Shown here: positions 1 to 8,915 of the stretch, piece by piece
How positions within the stretch are numbered: the first letter of the stretch is position 1
Layout: each line of letters opens with the position of its first letter
NCBI GenBank assembly: GCA_020725525.1
Contig: DYEX01000164.1
Coordinates: 1 to 48,352 of the forward strand
DNA: 48,352 bases
Source of the DNA: Desulfovirgula sp.
GTDB lineage: Bacteria; Bacillota; Desulfotomaculia; Desulfotomaculales; Desulfovirgulaceae
Direction of reading: 5' to 3'
The notes under the pieces: generated by a model
What the model saw: the letters and a program-made list of their open reading frames with translations, nothing else
Told to the model about the DNA's origin: nothing
Databases searched by the model: none
Made by a program: the position numbers and the translations under genes

Positions 1-1
1 A

Positions 2-97
2 CTGTTGCGAAACAATATTGACCCCCGTATTCCGTGGTTGGGCAATGTTAAGTTGCTATTCCTGTTCGAGGATAAAAACGGCAATCTTGTATCATAA
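2..97 (+). CDS. C-terminal fragment of an unknown ORF, cut by the window edge
   Basis: An open frame enters from the left edge and gives 31 residues before a TAA stop at 95-97. The fragment is mixed hydrophobic and charged and ends in a Gly-Asn-Leu-Val-Ser tail. I do not recognise the family. It could be the tail of a transposase or any other gene lying left of the window, and nothing here decides between them. It precedes an AT-rich, damaged region, so a mobile-element origin is possible but only a guess. Confidence 0.3.
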   Translation: MLRNNIDPRIPWLGNVKLLFLFEDKNGNLVS

Positions 98-187
98 TGG
101 ATGGGAATGTTTAGTGGTTTAAGTCGTTGAAATTACTGATTTTACATTCATATTCATAGGGATTTATCAAACAATAATAAAGTTATA

Positions 188-1122
188 ATGGGCGAAGAAA
201 AAGGCATTTATTGCATGACACCTTCCAGATATGTATTTTATATTTCTGGCAAAGATTATAAAATTTTAAATAAAGTAAGGGTTAATGGCGGTTGGAATAT
301 GGCTCCGGTAAGGGATGATAAAATATATGTAGCAATTAGGGGGAATCTCTCCAAAGCCGGCAAAGCAGTAGCAGTGCTTCAAAATGGTAAAATAATCAAG
401 TACATAGAATTAAAAAACCCACTGCCTAGAATTGTTAAATATAATGATTATAATGGCAAGGCATATGTTGGCCATATTTTTTTTATGAATAAAAATTTTA
501 TAACTGTTTTTAATACGGAAAATGATACTGTTGAAAGATATTTGTCTTACAATGGTGAAATAGAAGATATTTCCTTTGCAAAAGATAATAAAATGATTAT
601 AAGTTCATGGGTGCCCGATAAGGATAAATATAAGAATAAAATAGATGTCATCGATCTGGATAATTATTCTCTCATCAGATCAATACCACTAAATTTAAAG
701 CATCATCTATCGAAGTTATTGGCGATACGATATATCTTATAAATGGCTTGTCAGGAGATCCTTTTATATATGCAGTGGAGTGGAAGAAAAATGATTCTAC
801 GATGATTAAAAAAATTAAACTTAGTGATAATTACCCATGGAGATTATATAAAAATGAAATTGGCGGCAAAACATATTTATACGTGACACACTATAATATT
901 GATAATATGTCGGGGCAATCAATTTCGTTGATTGATCCCGATCAAAACAAAGTTATCAAGGTTATTCATAATGCATATCACCCGGGGGATATAGCATTTA
1001 ATAATAACGAAATAGTCGTATGTGATCATGTGAATGAAAGGTTATTAGTTTTAAGGGACAGCAAAATAGTTCATGAAATTAAATTGGGAGAGAGACCCAT
1101 ATTTATAGTAAAGGCCAAATAA
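188..1122 (+). pseudogene. Frameshifted beta-propeller (YVTN/YncE-like) protein
   Basis: Two adjacent frames read as one protein. The first (ATG at 188) carries repeating short beta-strand units with Gly/Asn/Asp turns, of the kind seen in YVTN/NHL beta-propellers, and stops at 740-742. The second frame makes sense from about position 691, upstream of its first ATG at 748, and continues the same pattern to 1122. The switch falls around 686-698 at an A/T-rich run (CTAAATTTAAAG), as if one base had been lost. No good ribosome-binding site precedes 188, and the frame is open only back to 131, so the N-terminus and any secretion signal may also be missing. The segment is far more AT-rich than its neighbours, with many AAA/AAT/ATA codons, which suggests transfer. 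A sequencing error in an intact gene is the alternative. Confidence 0.6.
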
Positions 1123-1180
1123 AAATTTCTATAATTACCGCCACAATTCGGGCCATCTGGTTTCCCCGAAATTGTCCACC

Positions 1181-1212
1181 TGGCGCCCAGGCGTTTCATC
1201 CGCTGGGCGCCA
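1181..1212. terminator. GC-rich hairpin downstream of yedF
   Basis: TGGCGCCCA (1181-1189) pairs perfectly with TGGGCGCCA (1204-1212), and GCG (1191-1193) pairs with CGC (1201-1203) inside, with one bulged G. It lies about 65 bases past the yedF stop. It probably ends or stabilises the selD-yedF transcript, although no clear T-run follows on the minus strand. A weaker inverted repeat lies next to it at about 1143-1175. Confidence 0.45.
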
Positions 1213-1278
1213 CTTTGTGCTGGTTCTGCCCCTCAATAGCACCCAGGAGTTTTGAAATATATACCATATGGCGGCCGC

Positions 1279-1896
1279 TTACGGTACGGTGATCACCTTT
1301 CCGGGGCCGCGCAGGGCCTCGTTAATCTCGTACATGTTGCTTATCCGGCCCACCTGGAGGCTGTCTTTTATCCGGTAGTACTCCAGGCAGGTACCGCAGG
1401 AGATGATGTCCGTGCCCTTTTCGGCCATCTTTTTTAAATGTTGCAGGACCGGGGAGTTGGTGCAGGTCAGGAATACCCCCGTATTTAAAAAGATGAGCTT
1501 ATCCGGGGGCGGGTCGGTTTCGGCCAGGGTGGCGCATAAACTTTTCAACAGCGTCATCCCCAGTTCGGGAGCACCCTGCCCCAGCAGGTTGGAAGTGAAG
1601 AAATAGATCAGGGGGCGGGCTTCCCCGGTACTTTGTGCTACGGGTTCCATGGGCTTGTCCGGGGCTTTTCCCGGCGCTTCCCCCTTGGTTATGGTGATCA
1701 CAAAGTTTCCTTCTTTTTCTTCAACCTTTACGGGATAGCCGGCGTTTCCGGCAAACATGGATACGTTTTCCCGGGCCACCGGGTTGTCTACGGTGACGAT
1801 TACTTCACCGGCAGGGATTTCTTCCAGTGCTTTCTTGGTGTTGATCACCGGCTGGGGGCAGGCCAGCCCCCGGCAGTCCACTTCTTTTTTCAACAT
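1279..1896 (-). CDS. yedF: Selenium metabolism protein YedF
   Basis: Family role: a protein found beside selD in selenium-using bacteria and thought to help handle selenium or sulfur in transfer reactions; the exact reaction is not established. Seen: an N-terminal TusA/SirA-like domain with the CPxP motif (Cys13-Pro14-Gln15-Pro16, after Cys8-Arg-Gly-Leu), a low-complexity Pro/Ala/Lys linker at about residues 80-100, and a C-terminal DsrE-like domain with Cys residues in CTNSP and CGTCLEY. Length is 205 residues, as expected for the two-domain form. I chose the ATG at 1896 because GAGGTG lies eight bases upstream; an in-frame TTG at 1902 is closer to that site. The gene overlaps the selD stop by seven bases, so the two are very likely translationally coupled. 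Confidence 0.9.
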   Translation of the reverse strand: MLKKEVDCRGLACPQPVINTKKALEEIPAGEVIVTVDNPVARENVSMFAGNAGYPVKVEEKEGNFVITITKGEAPGKAPDKPMEPVAQSTGEARPLIYFFTSNLLGQGAPELGMTLLKSLCATLAETDPPPDKLIFLNTGVFLTCTNSPVLQHLKKMAEKGTDIISCGTCLEYYRIKDSLQVGRISNMYEINEALRGPGKVITVP

Positions 1897-2954
1897 GAAC
1901 AATTCACCTCTTCTTCCTCCACCCTGATTAACCAGTTCTGCTTTTCCACTACCCGGCCGATCTTCCGGGCCGCAGTTACTCCTTTAGCGTGAAGCTCTTG
2001 CAGGAGACGGTCTGCCTGTTCCGGTGGAGTGGCAATGAGCAATCCTCCGGAGGTTTGGGGATCGAACAGGATTGCCTGCTGGGCAGGGGAAAGGTTGGAG
2101 GCAAATGAAACTGCTTCCCCCAGGTGATCCCGGTTATGATAGGCCCCGCCGGGAATCAGGCCCATGGCGGCCAGTTCGACCGTTTTGGGTAAAAGGGGTA
2201 CCCGGTCATAATGAAAAATCATGCTTACCCCGCTGGCCCGGGCCATTTCTGCAGCATGCCCCAGTAAACCGAAGCCCGTGATATCGGTACAGGCATGGGC
2301 TCCCACGGAAAGCATGGCAGAAGCAGCCTCTTTGTTTAAGGCAATCATACTGGCCAGAGCGGCTTCTTGAGATTGGGCCGGAGCCAGCTCTGCTTTGATA
2401 GCCGTGGCGATGATGCCCGTACCAAGGGGTTTGGTCAGGATCAGCACGTCCCCGGGCAAAGCACCGGCATTGGTCAATACCCTTTGGGGATGCACTAAAC
2501 CGGTGACGGCCAGCCCGTACTTGGGTTCATCATCCTGGACCGTGTGCCCCCCGGCAATGATGGCTCCGGCTTCTCTTACCTTATCTGCCCCTCCTTTGAG
2601 AATCTCGGCCAGGATCTCCGGCGGCAGGCAGGTGGGGAAACAGGCAATATTCAAGGCGAGAAGGGGCCGCCCGCCCATGGCATAAATGTCGCTCAAGGCG
2701 TTGGCTGCGGCCACCTGGCCAAAAAGGTAGGGATCATCCACCACCGGGGTAAAAAAATCTACCGTTTCAATGATGGCCATATCTTCCGTGAGCTGGTATA
2801 CCGCCGCATCGTCGGCTGTTTCCAGTCCAACCAGCAAATGGGGGTCGTTAAGGCGTGGCAGCTGCCGCAGTACCTGCGACAGGGTGGCCGGTCCCACCTT
2901 TGCCGCTCACCCGGCAGCTTTGGCCAGGGTGGTCAAGCGAATTTTTTCAGCCAT
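1890..2954 (-). CDS. selD: Selenide, water dikinase, selenocysteine-containing
   Basis: Makes monoselenophosphate from selenide and ATP, the selenium donor for selenocysteine tRNA and selenouridine. An ATG at 2954 behind GGGGTGAG opens a frame that meets TGA at 2907-2909 (codon 16) and continues without interruption for the rest of SelD, 354 residues in all. The TGA sits in the context Ala-Gly-TGA-Ala-Ala-Lys, exactly the active-site position that is Cys or Sec in SelD, with the invariant Lys three residues later. So it is most likely selenocysteine and not a broken gene. Further landmarks are the Gly-Gly-His-Thr and Asp-Pro-Gln-Thr-Ser-Gly-Gly motifs. An automatic call would start at the GTG at 2897 and lose the catalytic N-terminus. 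The C-terminus ends in Asn-Cys-Ser-Cys. yedF follows with a seven-base overlap. Confidence 0.95.
2876..2906 (-). promoter_or_regulatory. Candidate bacterial SECIS element in selD
   Basis: The 31 bases directly after the in-frame TGA fold as a hairpin on the minus strand. There is a six-pair lower stem (GCGGCA with TGTCGC, one G-T pair), a small AA/C internal loop, then a five-pair upper stem (GGTGG with CCACC) capped by GACCGG. Bacterial SECIS elements sit in this position, inside the coding region just after the UGA, and bind SelB. The fold is read by eye; SelB binding is inferred. Confidence 0.65.
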
Positions 2955-3193
2955 ATTTACTCACCCCTAACTTTTACAGTTTCTTTATCCCCGGCCTTTC
3001 TTACAAGATAGCATATCATTTTTTCGTTCTTTAATAGATAGGTTCCTTTATTTACCCGATAAGAAGATTTTATGGGCAGGTTGCGGTACAGAGAAGATCT
3101 TTATAACCTGTGGGCTACCCGCCAGGGCTTTTCAGTCCTTAAGTAATCTTGCCCGTGGCGGGCGCATATATTTTGGCAGGGAGGGATTGGAAG

Positions 3194-3463
3194 ATGGCCT
3201 GGCGGGAATGGAAAAAGCGCTTATCGGAATTTCTGGAGATACCCAACGATGTAATGCTGAACCTTCCCCGCGTTGTGCTCATGGGAAATCTGCAGGCCTT
3301 CATTGAGAACCACCGCGGCATTTTAGAATATACCCCCCAAATTGTGCGTGTTGGCATTGAGGAAGGGGAGCTGGAAATTACCGGAGAGAAATTGATCCTG
3401 CGCAACATTCTCCCCGATGAGATTTGCGTGGAAGGAATGATTAAGGCCATTACGTTTAAATAA
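3194..3463 (+). CDS. yqfC: Sporulation protein YqfC (YabP family)
   Basis: A small protein of 89 residues in the YabP/YqfC family, expressed in the mother cell under SigE in Bacillus. It is always found next to yqfD. Seen: a basic N-terminus followed by the family core with Asn-Leu-Pro-Arg-Val-Val-Leu, 'GNLQAFIENH', and the closing 'EICVEGMIKAI'. I place the start at the ATG at 3194, with AGGGAGG ending about ten bases upstream; the frame is open further up, but that extension does not look like the family. It begins a compact run of co-directional genes leading to era. Its biochemical activity is unknown. Confidence 0.9.
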   Translation: MAWREWKKRLSEFLEIPNDVMLNLPRVVLMGNLQAFIENHRGILEYTPQIVRVGIEEGELEITGEKLILRNILPDEICVEGMIKAITFK

Positions 3464-3519
3464 GAACCGGCCAGTGTAAAAATCGTGCCCATGGCCCAGG
3501 AAAATAAGGAGGCCAAGCC

Positions 3520-4830
3520 ATGTTTCTTTTTCGGTTGATGAACTTCATTATCGGTTATGTTACCATAACCGTCCGGGGAGAAGCGCCGGAAAAATTTATT
3601 AATATGGCTGCTACCCGGGGTATTTTTCTCTGGGACATTGCCCGGCGTGGTGAGCAAAGTATGCGGGTAAATGTGCGCTTGAGTGCCGTAAGGCCCCTCA
3701 GGCATATTGCCCGGCGTACCCGGTGCGGCTTTCGTATTACCAGGCGAACAGGTTTACCTTTTCTCTGGATGCGCCTGGCCCGGCGCAAGGCACTGGCCTT
3801 TGGCGCCGTACTGTTTGTCCTTGGACTGTATTTGTTGAGTTCCTTTGTCTGGACTATTGAGGTTACCGGGAACAGCAAGGTGTCCACTGCAGATATCCTG
3901 TCGGTAGCTTCCGGGGTTGGCCTGAACCGGGGAATGCCCAAATGGCGTTTGGATTGCCCCGCGGTGGAGAGGGCCCTGAAGACAAAGTTGCCCACCATTT
4001 CCTGGGCCGGCGTATATGTTAAGGGGACAAGGGTGGCCATTGAAGTGGTGGAAAAAACCCTTCCCGAGGAGAAAAATCAATCTCCCGCCCATATTGCAGC
4101 TATTAAGGCGGGCTTAATTAAAGAGGTCCTGGTGTTTAGCGGCCATGCGGCGGTGAAGGAAGGGGATACAGTAGTTCCCGGTCAAGTTTTGATTTCCGGG
4201 ATTGTACCTCCTCCCGAAGAACCAAAGGCCAACGAGCCACCAATGTCCGAAACACAAACGGAAAAAACCGTTCCTCGCCAGCCCACATATGTTCATGCCG
4301 CCGGCATAGTCAGGGCCCGGGTATGGTATGAGGGTTACGGAGAAGCTCCCCTGGTGGAAACCGGTCAGCGTTTTACCGGTCGCGAGATTACCAGGGTTTG
4401 TATGAAAATCAAAGCCAGGGAAATAATTTTAGCAGGTCCCCAGAAAATACCCTTTTTGCACTATGAAACCGATGTCAGTGTGAAAAAACCTCCCCCATGG
4501 AGGAATCTTCGGCTGCCCGTCGAACTTGTTATCAGTAAATATCGTGAAGTGGAAAACTACCGGTTGGTCAGGGACCGGGCTGAGGCCCGTCGTCTGGCCG
4601 GGGAAAGGGCGTTGAAAGCGGTCCAGGGACAGTTGCCGCAAGGGGCCAGGGTAGTGCACAAACAACTGGACGAGCTGGTAGTCAAAGAACCGGAGAGTCT
4701 GGTTCGGGTTAAGGCCCTTGTGGAAAGTCTTGAGGAAATCGGTACCGAGCAACCCTTTACCCCGGGGCAGGAGCCCCATAATCAGCTATCGGCACCACCC
4801 GAAACCGCTTCATTCCCTTCCCGGCAATAA
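3520..4830 (+). CDS. yqfD: Sporulation protein YqfD
   Basis: Stage IV sporulation membrane protein of the YqfD family, needed for efficient sporulation in Bacillus; molecular role unsettled. Seen: 436 residues; a conserved N-terminal domain ('GYVTITVRGEAPEKFIN'); a stretch rich in arginine before a single transmembrane helix at about residues 91-111; then an extracytoplasmic beta-rich region with 'VWTIEVTGNSKVS' right after the membrane, resembling a POTRA/FtsQ-like fold. The C-terminal ~35 residues are Pro/Glu/Gln-rich and probably disordered, which accounts for part of the extra length over the Bacillus protein (about 400). The ATG at 3520 has AAGGAGG eight bases upstream. Confidence 0.92.
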   Translation: MFLFRLMNFIIGYVTITVRGEAPEKFINMAATRGIFLWDIARRGEQSMRVNVRLSAVRPLRHIARRTRCGFRITRRTGLPFLWMRLARRKALAFGAVLFVLGLYLLSSFVWTIEVTGNSKVSTADILSVASGVGLNRGMPKWRLDCPAVERALKTKLPTISWAGVYVKGTRVAIEVVEKTLPEEKNQSPAHIAAIKAGLIKEVLVFSGHAAVKEGDTVVPGQVLISGIVPPPEEPKANEPPMSETQTEKTVPRQPTYVHAAGIVRARVWYEGYGEAPLVETGQRFTGREITRVCMKIKAREIILAGPQKIPFLHYETDVSVKKPPPWRNLRLPVELVISKYREVENYRLVRDRAEARRLAGERALKAVQGQLPQGARVVHKQLDELVVKEPESLVRVKALVESLEEIGTEQPFTPGQEPHNQLSAPPETASFPSRQ

Positions 4831-4872
4831 TAGGTGCATTCTGCTTAGAGGAGAGGGAGTTGGAGGGATAAG

Positions 4873-5829
4873 TTGGGCGAACACACTGAAGCCAGGGTGA
4901 TCCTGGACAACATTGCCACAGCAGCGGAGATTTTCGGCCGTCACGATGAGCATCTGGCTTTAATGGAACGGGCTCTGGGCATCCGGGTGGTGACCCGGGG
5001 TGAGGAAGTGATTATTATCGGTCCGCCCGAACAGGTTGCCCAGGCCCGGGAAGTGTTCAATCAGTTACAGGACTTTTACCGCGCCGGTAATCGCTTAACC
5101 TTACACGAAATCAACTATGCCATTAAGGCCGTACGGGCGGGCATGCAGGAAGCCCTGTCCCACCTGGCGCGGGAAGTGACCCTGGTTACCGCCCGGGGGA
5201 AACAGGTTAAGCCCAAGACATTGGGCCAGAAACAATACATTGAAGCGATTCGCAAACACGACATTGTTTTCGCCATTGGCCCCGCCGGAACAGGGAAAAC
5301 CTACCTGGCCGTGGTGATGGCCATTCGTGCGCTACGCAATAAAGAAGTCAACCGGCTGGTCCTCACCAGACCGGCAGTGGAGGCCGGAGAAAAACTGGGT
5401 TTTCTGCCGGGGGACCTGCAGGAAAAGGTAGATCCTTACCTGCGTCCTCTTTACGATAGCCTTTACGATGTGCTGGGTGTAGAAAATACCCAGAAATACC
5501 TGGAACGGCACATCATTGAGATTGCTCCCCTGGCCTACATGCGGGGGAGGACGCTGGATGACGCCTTTATCATTCTTGATGAGGCGCAAAATACCACCGA
5601 CCAGCAGATGAAAATGTTTTTGACCCGCCTGGGTTTTGGCTCCAAGGCCGTCATTACTGGGGACATCACCCAAATTGATCTGCCCAAAGGGCAGGTTTCG
5701 GGCCTGGTTCATGCCCAAAAGGTTTTGGCCCGCGTAAGCGGCATTGCCTTTTGTTACCTGAAGGGTGAAGATATCGTCCGCCACCCGCTGGTTCAGGAAA
5801 TCATCAGGGCCTACGAGGAAGGGTCATAG
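4873..5829 (+). CDS. phoH: PhoH family ATPase
   Basis: Cytoplasmic P-loop ATPase of the PhoH/PhoL family, linked in the family to RNA metabolism. Seen: an N-terminal KH-like segment (about residues 10-70), Walker A GPAGTGKT at 136-143, Walker B 'FIILDEAQN', and the 'ITGDITQIDLP' motif that marks PhoH. Length 318 is typical. It starts with TTG at 4873; GGAGGG ends five bases upstream and no better in-frame start is near. The gene sits in its usual place between yqfD and pgpH; in other bacteria it also travels with ybeY, as here two genes later, which fits a shared link to ribosome and RNA processing. Confidence 0.95.
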   Translation: MGEHTEARVILDNIATAAEIFGRHDEHLALMERALGIRVVTRGEEVIIIGPPEQVAQAREVFNQLQDFYRAGNRLTLHEINYAIKAVRAGMQEALSHLAREVTLVTARGKQVKPKTLGQKQYIEAIRKHDIVFAIGPAGTGKTYLAVVMAIRALRNKEVNRLVLTRPAVEAGEKLGFLPGDLQEKVDPYLRPLYDSLYDVLGVENTQKYLERHIIEIAPLAYMRGRTLDDAFIILDEAQNTTDQQMKMFLTRLGFGSKAVITGDITQIDLPKGQVSGLVHAQKVLARVSGIAFCYLKGEDIVRHPLVQEIIRAYEEGS

Positions 5830-5856
5830 GTTGGTGGCGCAAGAGGAGTGAAGTTG

Positions 5857-8043
5857 ATGCTTCCTCTGGCCACAATTCGCAAACAGGTTTTCCACCGGCT
5901 GGCTCCGTTAGTGGGACAGCGCAGGATACGCCGGGGCGGCGCTGCGGTAATCTTTTTTTTGCTCATTACCATTCTCATATCAATTGAATTTGTTCCCCAA
6001 CGGGTTAATTTGCGGGAGGGACAGGTTTCCCCAATCCAGATTCCGGCCCCCCGCAGTATTGTTTTTGAAGATAAGGCCAAAACCGAGGAAATGCGCCGCC
6101 AGGCAGCCGCAGCAGTGCGCGACCAGTACGACCGGGATCCCCTGGTAAGCGCAGCGGTCCAGCGGGATATTTCCACCGCCATTCAAGGGATCCGCGAGGT
6201 GCAGGCGGATAACAAGGCCGATGAGGAAGCCCGGGTAACACGATTGCGGGGTATCCTGCCCTTTTCTTTGTCCCGGGAAACCCTGGTGGCCCTTTCCCGG
6301 CCTGCTCCCCGTACCCTGGAACAGGTGGAACGGAGTGTAAACGGCCTGATTGCCCAGGCCCTGGATAGCGAAGAGGGTATTACCCCGGACAGGCTGGAGG
6401 CTAAAAAGGCCAGCCTGGCCGACCAGGTCACCCGCTGGGGTTTAAGCAAACCCTATCAGGAGCTGGCCCAGGGCTTAATCCGTTATTACCTGCGTCCGAA
6501 CAGTTTCTTCAACGCGGAAAAAACCCGCCTCTTAAGGGAGGCGGCCATGGCCACGGTGCCGCCCCAGATGGTAACCATCAGGCAAAACGAGATCATTATC
6601 AGAGTCGGAGATGTGGTCACCAAGGAACACCTGGCCAAGCTGGAGGCCCTGGGCCTCACCCAAACCGGGATCCCCTGGCGGATATTGCTGGGCAGCGCTT
6701 TTCTGGTCGCCCTCTTGATGGTGGTGGTACTGCTCTATCTCTACCAGCAGAACCGGGAAATTTACGAACATGCCGGTCATTTATACCTGCTGGGGATTAT
6801 TGTCGTGGTGGTACTGGCCGTGGGTAAGGCCATCACGGCTATCAATATCCCCTACTGGCCTGAGCTCGGCAGGCTGGTGGGTTATATGACGCCTATTGCC
6901 GCTGCCGGGATGCTTATTGCCATTTTGCTTGATACGCGCCTGGCCATGCTGGTGGTGGCGGTAATGAGTTTCCTGGTGACCCTGATGATTGATGGACAGG
7001 TCCGTTTCGGGCTGGTTGCCCTGGTGGGGGGGTTTGTGGGAGTTTACAGCGTCAGCAAGCTCAGCCAGCGGGGCGATCTGGCCCGGGCCGGAGTTTATAC
7101 CAGCGCCGCCAATATCGTTGTTATTCTGATTATGGGCTTGCTCGGTAACACGCCCTGGGGCCTCATGATTACTTCCGGGGTGGGGTTTGGCCTGATCAAC
7201 GGCATTTTGTCTTCTATTCTGACCATTGGTGCCCTTCCTTACCTGGAAAGCGCCTTTGGAATTACCTCGGCAGTCCATCTTTTGGAACTGTCCCATCCCA
7301 GCAATCCCCTGCTGCGGCGATTGCTTACGGAAGCTCCCGGTACCTATCACCACAGCATTATTGTAGCCAACCTGGCCGAGGCGGCAGCAGAAGCCGTGGG
7401 CGGGGAGACTCTGTTAGTGCGGGTAGGGGCTTATTATCATGATATCGGCAAAATTAAACGGCCCTACTTCTTTGTTGAAAACCAGTTGAACGGTGAGAAC
7501 CCCCACGATAAAATTGCCCCTTCCCTGAGCACTTTGATTTTGACCTCCCACGTCAAGGACGGGGTGGAAATGGCCCGTGAGTATAAGCTGCCCCAGGCCA
7601 TTATTGATATTATCGAGCAGCACCATGGCAGCGGGCTCTGTTCTTACTTTTATCACAAGGCCCTGGAGAACGGCCGTTTGGAAAATGTCAATGAGGACGA
7701 ATACCGCTATGACGGACCCAAGCCCCAGACCAAAGAGGCGGCCATTGTTATGCTGGCCGATTCCGTAGAGGCGGCGGTCCGTTCCCTGCAAAACCGTACC
7801 CCAGGCCGCGTGGAGGGCATGGTACGTAAAATCATCAAAGATAAGCTCATGGACGGCCAGCTGGATGAATGCGACCTGACCTTTAAGGATCTGGATAAAA
7901 TTGCGGAGGCTTTTTTGCAGGTACTGGGCGGAATATTTCACACCCGCATTGAATATCCCGACCTGAGTAAGGAAATGGAAAGGAGAAGAAACAAAAGTGC
8001 CGGTTCTCGTAAACAACCTGCAAGAAAAAGTGCCGGTGGATGA
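5857..8043 (+). CDS. pgpH: Membrane HD-domain phosphohydrolase, cyclic-di-AMP phosphodiesterase PgpH type
   Basis: Degrades the second messenger cyclic di-AMP to pApA (family knowledge, from Listeria PgpH). Seen: an N-terminal transmembrane helix near residues 27-45, a large extracytoplasmic 7TMR-HDED region to about residue 275, a run of hydrophobic helices between about 280 and 480, then a cytoplasmic HD domain with 'TYHHSI', 'YYHDIGK' and 'IIEQHHG'. Total 728 residues, as in the family. Three starts are possible (GTG 5848, TTG 5854, ATG 5857); I prefer the ATG because AGAGGAG lies at a good distance only from it. The 3' end overlaps ybeY by 47 bases. It was formerly called yqfF. Confidence 0.93.
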   Translation: MLPLATIRKQVFHRLAPLVGQRRIRRGGAAVIFFLLITILISIEFVPQRVNLREGQVSPIQIPAPRSIVFEDKAKTEEMRRQAAAAVRDQYDRDPLVSAAVQRDISTAIQGIREVQADNKADEEARVTRLRGILPFSLSRETLVALSRPAPRTLEQVERSVNGLIAQALDSEEGITPDRLEAKKASLADQVTRWGLSKPYQELAQGLIRYYLRPNSFFNAEKTRLLREAAMATVPPQMVTIRQNEIIIRVGDVVTKEHLAKLEALGLTQTGIPWRILLGSAFLVALLMVVVLLYLYQQNREIYEHAGHLYLLGIIVVVVLAVGKAITAINIPYWPELGRLVGYMTPIAAAGMLIAILLDTRLAMLVVAVMSFLVTLMIDGQVRFGLVALVGGFVGVYSVSKLSQRGDLARAGVYTSAANIVVILIMGLLGNTPWGLMITSGVGFGLINGILSSILTIGALPYLESAFGITSAVHLLELSHPSNPLLRRLLTEAPGTYHHSIIVANLAEAAAEAVGGETLLVRVGAYYHDIGKIKRPYFFVENQLNGENPHDKIAPSLSTLILTSHVKDGVEMAREYKLPQAIIDIIEQHHGSGLCSYFYHKALENGRLENVNEDEYRYDGPKPQTKEAAIVMLADSVEAAVRSLQNRTPGRVEGMVRKIIKDKLMDGQLDECDLTFKDLDKIAEAFLQVLGGIFHTRIEYPDLSKEMERRRNKSAGSRKQPARKSAGG

Positions 8044-8470
8044 GCAGCTTGTGGATCTGGTGGTGAAAGTGGCCGGAGCCGTGCTCTCCTTAGCTTGTGC
8101 TCCCGGGGACGCCGAGGTAAGCCTGGTTTTTGTGGACGATGAGTATATCCACCGGTTAAACCGTGAATACCGGGGGGTGGACAGGCCCACCGATGTGCTG
8201 TCCTTTGCCCTGCAGGAAGGAGAGCCGATGCCCGATGCCGGCGAGGAGGAAACCCTGTTGGGGGATGTGGTGATTTCCCTGGAGACGGCGCGCCGGCAAA
8301 GTGAGGAGTACGGGCACAGCTTTGAGCGGGAAGTGGCTTTTCTGGTGGCCCACGGTGTGCTGCATCTCCTGGGATACGATCACCAGACGGAGGAAGAGGG
8401 CCGGACAATGCGGGAAAAGGAGGAGGCCGTCCTGGGCCGGCTGGGGTTGGGCAGGCAAGAGGGCCATTAA
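7997..8470 (+). CDS. ybeY: Endoribonuclease YbeY (rRNA maturation factor)
   Basis: Metal-dependent endoribonuclease acting in 16S rRNA 3' maturation and ribosome quality control. Seen: 157 residues with the signature zinc site His119-x3-His123-x5-His129 in 'HGVLHLLGYDH', preceded by the conserved 'RPTDVLSF' segment and 'LGDVVIS'. The start is a GTG at 7997 inside the end of pgpH, with AGGAG at 7981-7985; that overlap of 47 bases suggests tight coupling to pgpH. Position between pgpH and dgkA matches other Firmicutes. Confidence 0.94.
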   Translation: MPVLVNNLQEKVPVDEQLVDLVVKVAGAVLSLACAPGDAEVSLVFVDDEYIHRLNREYRGVDRPTDVLSFALQEGEPMPDAGEEETLLGDVVISLETARRQSEEYGHSFEREVAFLVAHGVLHLLGYDHQTEEEGRTMREKEEAVLGRLGLGRQEGH

Positions 8471-8518
8471 GAGCACCGCCCTTAGAATAGCTTGTGGTTA
8501 CAGGATGTGACCGTTTTG

Positions 8519-8914
8519 ATGGCCAGGAACAATTTCAGAAAAAGCCTTGGTTATGCCCTGTCCGGCCTGGCTTATGCCTTACGCACGCAGGCCAACCTGC
8601 GCTTTCACTTTGGTGCTGCCTTCGTGGTACTGGCGGTTGCCCGGTTACTGGGTGTAGATGTACGGGATTTTCTTCTCCTTTTATTTGCCATTGCAATGGT
8701 TCTAATAGCGGAAATGTTCAATACTGTCGTGGAGTCGGTGGTGGATCTTTATACTGATCAATATCACCCCCTGGCCAGGGTAGCCAAAGATGTTGCCGCC
8801 GGGGCCGTACTGCTGGCCGCCCTTAACTCGGTGGTAGTGGGCCTGTTGGTTTTCTACCCTTACCTGGACAGCTTCAGCCGCTACCTGGTACGTTTCCTGG
8901 GAGGTGTCCATTAA
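8519..8914 (+). CDS. dgkA: Undecaprenol/diacylglycerol kinase
   Basis: Small integral membrane lipid kinase; in Gram-positive bacteria it phosphorylates undecaprenol to recycle the carrier for cell-wall precursors. Seen: 131 residues, three hydrophobic helices (about residues 28-45, 49-66 and 95-112), and the catalytic 'EMFNTVVESVVDL' motif after helix 2. The start is uncertain: ATG 8519 gives the usual length, but in-frame TTG 8492, GTG 8507 and TTG 8516 also exist, and the AGGA at 8502 suits the later ones. cdd follows with no gap. Confidence 0.9.
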   Translation: MARNNFRKSLGYALSGLAYALRTQANLRFHFGAAFVVLAVARLLGVDVRDFLLLLFAIAMVLIAEMFNTVVESVVDLYTDQYHPLARVAKDVAAGAVLLAALNSVVVGLLVFYPYLDSFSRYLVRFLGGVH

Positions 8915-8915
8915 A

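Noticed and set aside
1890-1892. Second selenocysteine at the selD stop TGA
   Set aside because: The downstream frame is short, no SECIS-like stem follows at the right place, and yedF starts in another frame across this stop.
3060-3193. tRNA or small gene upstream of yqfC
   Set aside because: No cloverleaf or T-loop can be drawn. A 24-codon frame from ATG 3072 has no convincing ribosome-binding site, and a bare extension of yqfC to 3149 does not fit the family.
7414-8190. Long antisense ORF over pgpH and ybeY (258 codons)
   Set aside because: It is a mirror of well-supported genes in a GC-rich region, with no start signal and no recognisable domain.
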